Below, in pieces: positions 6,466 to 7,934 of a DNA stretch of 7,934 nt. This DNA comes from Euzebyaceae bacterium (GTDB lineage Bacteria; Actinomycetota; Nitriliruptoria; Euzebyales; Egibacteraceae). The notes under the pieces are model-generated. The model did not search any database and had not been told where the DNA came from. It saw only the letters and a program-made list of their open reading frames with translations. The stretch covers positions 1-7,934 of the forward strand of contig JACCXR010000424.1 of the NCBI GenBank assembly GCA_013696915.1. Direction: 5' to 3'. Every line of letters starts with the position of its first letter. Position 1 is the stretch's first letter. A program made the translations under genes and the position numbers.

Positions 6466-6537
6466 ACCCCCGGTCGCGCGCCGGTGCCGCCCGGCTCCGG
6501 CGCTCAGTGCTCCGCCGGCGCGGGGGCCGATCCCACC

Positions 6538-6553
6538 GGGCGCGTCGGCGCCC
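6538..6553 (-). other. GC-rich hairpin just after the LCP stop (copy A)
   Basis: GGGCGC and GCGCCC form a perfect six-base-pair stem with a four-base loop (GTCG on the plus strand), starting 15 bases beyond the LCP stop. No U-run follows on the minus-strand transcript, so it is not a standard intrinsic terminator. It could slow or attenuate transcription into VanW, or protect an RNA end. Confidence 0.45.
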
Positions 6554-6568
6554 TGCTCGCTCCGGCGC

Positions 6569-7934
6569 TCAGCACTCAGCCGGCACGGGGGCCGATCCCA
6601 CGGGCGCCTCGGCGCCCGGCTCGGGCTGCGGCGTCGGGGGGGCGGGGGGCGGGCCCGCCAGCCGCGCGTCAGGGCCCAGGACCAGGACGACGCCGTCGAG
6701 GCCGCCGACCGCTTCGGCGGCGGCGCCGGGCAGCGCGTCCACCAGCAGGCGTGCCGCGGCCTCCTGACCGGGCGCGTGGCGGACGACCGTGCGCTCCACG
6801 CCCTCGGCGTTGCCGATGTCGGTGACCCGGAACCCGCGGGCCGAGAGGAAGGCCTGCGCCTCGGCCGCGAGACCCTCGACGCCGGCGCCGTTGCGCACGG
6901 CGACCGGCACGTCACCCGGCTGGAGCGCGGCGACCTCCTCGGCGGTCGGGACCCTCAGGATGGACCCGTCGCGGAACTGCCCGAAGATCGTCTCGGCCTG
7001 CGCGAGATCGGGCACGAGCACGGCCGCACCGCCGATGCTCGCACCGTTCGCGGGCACGGTGTACGTGGCCAGCCCGGCGCCCGCCAGTCCGCGCGCCGCC
7101 CGGGCCAGCCGGAGCAGGTCGACGATGCCGAGCGTCCGGTCGGCGGTCACCGACGCGCCGGCGGCGCCGGCCACCCGGAACAGCCGGGGCACGTTGACGA
7201 GGGTGTGCGCCGAGATGACCTCACCGGCGAGTTCCTTCAGGAAGCGCTGCTGGCGGGCAATGCGTCCGAGGTCGTTGTCGACGTGGCGGGCGCGGACGAA
7301 CCCCAGGGCGGTCCGGCCGTCGAGCACCTGGCAGCCCGCGGCGAGGTCCACGCCGGCGAAGCGGTCGACGAGCGGCTCATCGAGGAAGATCGGCACGCCG
7401 CCGACGGCGTCGACGATCCGGGTGAACCCGAGCAGGTTCACCTCGACGTAGTGGTCGATCTCGATGCCGCTGAGGGTCGACACCGTCTGCACGAGGCAGG
7501 ACGGCCCGCCGCTGGCGTAGGCACCGTTGATGCGGCCCTGGGTGCCGTCGCAGCGGGTCACGAACAGGTCGCGGGGGAACGACAGCATCGCCGCGCGGCC
7601 ACCCGAGATCGACAGCAGGAACATGGTGTCCGTGCGACGTCCCTCGACCGCCTCGGTGCCGATCGCCTGGAGTTCCTCGGGCGTGAAGCCCTCCCGGCTG
7701 TCCGAGCCGACGACGAGGACGTTGAGGGGAGCGACGCCTCCGGCCAGGCCCGTGACGTCCTCGCGCCGCATCTGTGCGCTCGTGTAGAACGCGAGCGCGG
7801 TTCCTCCCGCCGCAGCCACGACTCCCAGGACCAGCGCGCCGGTGAGGAGCAGCCGGAGCACCGACCCGGTTCGGGAGCGCCGGCCGCCGCGGGCCGGCGG
7901 GCCGGAGAAACCGTCGTCGGGCGCGGTCTCGGCC
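6569..7934 (-). CDS. LCP (LytR-CpsA-Psr) family protein with LytR_C domain, 5' end outside window
   Basis: The frame is open to the window edge and 454 residues are visible. A GTG at 7861 could serve as a start, but it falls just before the membrane segment; the 24 upstream codons encode a Pro/Arg-rich tail typical of actinobacterial LCP proteins, so the true start is probably beyond the window. Visible order: basic tail (1-24), membrane segment (about 26-50), LCP domain (about 70-240) and LytR_C domain (about 340-422), ending in a Pro/Ala-rich tail. LCP motifs are GSDSR (76-80), RTDT (100-103), FPRDL (119-123), RIN (134-136), DHYVEVN (160-166) and VRARHVDNDLGRIARQQ (213-229), including the Arg and Asp residues that bind the pyrophosphate of the lipid substrate. 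These enzymes transfer glycopolymers such as teichoic acid or arabinogalactan from undecaprenyl carriers to peptidoglycan outside the membrane. Cysteines at 128, 146 and 201 may form a disulfide. The catalytic set looks intact. Confidence 0.92.
   Translation of the reverse strand, partial: AETAPDDGFSGPPARGGRRSRTGSVLRLLLTGALVLGVVAAAGGTALAFYTSAQMRREDVTGLAGGVAPLNVLVVGSDSREGFTPEELQAIGTEAVEGRRTDTMFLLSISGGRAAMLSFPRDLFVTRCDGTQGRINGAYASGGPSCLVQTVSTLSGIEIDHYVEVNLLGFTRIVDAVGGVPIFLDEPLVDRFAGVDLAAGCQVLDGRTALGFVRARHVDNDLGRIARQQRFLKELAGEVISAHTLVNVPRLFRVAGAAGASVTADRTLGIVDLLRLARAARGLAGAGLATYTVPANGASIGGAAVLVPDLAQAETIFGQFRDGSILRVPTAEEVAALQPGDVPVAVRNGAGVEGLAAEAQAFLSARGFRVTDIGNAEGVERTVVRHAPGQEAAARLLVDALPGAAAEAVGGLDGVVLVLGPDARLAGPPPAPPTPQPEPGAEAPVGSAPVPAEC
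6602..6617 (-). other. Equivalent GC-rich hairpin inside the end of the LCP gene (copy B)
   Basis: The same GGGCGC/GCGCCC stem recurs with loop CTCG on the plus strand, extended by one C-G pair (6601 with 6618). It lies in the last codons of the LCP gene. The only difference from the copy A hairpin within these 16 bases is in the loop. Confidence 0.45.

Larger units (their letters stand above)
6494..6622. repeat. Imperfect tandem duplication of the 3' end of the LCP gene
   Basis: Copy A is 6494-6558 (65 bases) and copy B is 6559-6622 (64 bases), directly adjacent. Aligned by eye they differ at six positions plus one inserted base in copy A. Copy B is the real end of the LCP gene and codes VGSAPVPAEC plus stop. 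Copy A in the matching frame reads VGSAPAPAEH plus stop (stop at 6504-6506), but the extra base breaks the frame further upstream. Copy A therefore looks like a non-translated duplicate of the terminal codons, filling about half of the 124-base gap before VanW. Confidence 0.85.

Noticed and set aside
6538..6617. The two GC hairpins as intrinsic terminators
   Set aside because: Neither stem is followed by a U-run on the minus-strand RNA, and one lies inside the LCP coding sequence.
5062..6825. Long open plus-strand frame of 587 codons opposite VanW and LCP
   Set aside because: It spans two real genes and the intergenic repeat on the other strand, and its composition is typical of a high-GC shadow frame.
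6445..6915. N-terminal extension of VanW into the LCP gene
   Set aside because: The extension overlaps LCP coding sequence out of frame and lacks any domain; the basic tail and membrane segment begin at 6444.

Overview
The window is a stretch of high-GC chromosome, roughly 70% G+C by eye, with strong G/C bias at third codon positions. The gene content points to an actinobacterium (Actinomycetota): a MoeB-rhodanese fusion of the MoeZ type, a LytR-CpsA-Psr (LCP) protein with a LytR_C tail, a large VanW-family protein, and a tandem pair of CNNM/CorC-type membrane proteins. I cannot place it below phylum with confidence. There is no sign of a mobile element, phage, CRISPR array, rRNA or tRNA, and the window reads as ordinary core chromosome.

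Left edge (1-411). The first 110 bases hold the N-terminal half of a small ribbon-helix-helix-like DNA-binding protein on the minus strand, cut by the window edge. Its only promoter-like sequence sits so close to the ATG that the message may be leaderless. About 300 bases separate it from the next gene. That gap holds a 14-bp tandem repeat and a doubtful 58-codon minus-strand reading frame.

Sulfur block (412-2045, plus strand). A 121-residue DsrE/DsrF-like protein with two CxxC motifs has an excellent Shine-Dalgarno sequence. It is followed after 104 bases by moeZ, which encodes an E1-like adenylyltransferase fused to a rhodanese. Such enzymes activate and thiolate ubiquitin-like sulfur carriers for molybdopterin, cysteine or thiamin synthesis. 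The pairing suggests, but does not prove, that the DsrE-like protein takes part in sulfur trafficking.

Envelope block (2058-7934, minus strand). Read in transcription order it contains an LCP protein (5' end outside the window), a VanW-family protein, and two CNNM/CorC-type proteins. The last three are tightly coupled: VanW and the first CNNM share TGATG, and the two CNNM genes share GTGA. LCP proteins attach glycopolymers to peptidoglycan and VanW proteins have peptidoglycan-binding-like regions, so this is probably a cell-envelope cluster, with the CNNM proteins adding a divalent-cation or membrane function. The block converges on moeZ with only 12 bases between stop codons.

The most unusual structure is between LCP and VanW. 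The last ~64 bases of the LCP gene, including its stop codon, are present a second time immediately downstream as an imperfect tandem copy at about 90% identity. Both copies keep a perfect GC-rich hairpin stem, with the only difference inside the hairpin falling in the loop. I found no strong case for a wholly new system; this duplication and the VanW-CNNM coupling are the best leads.
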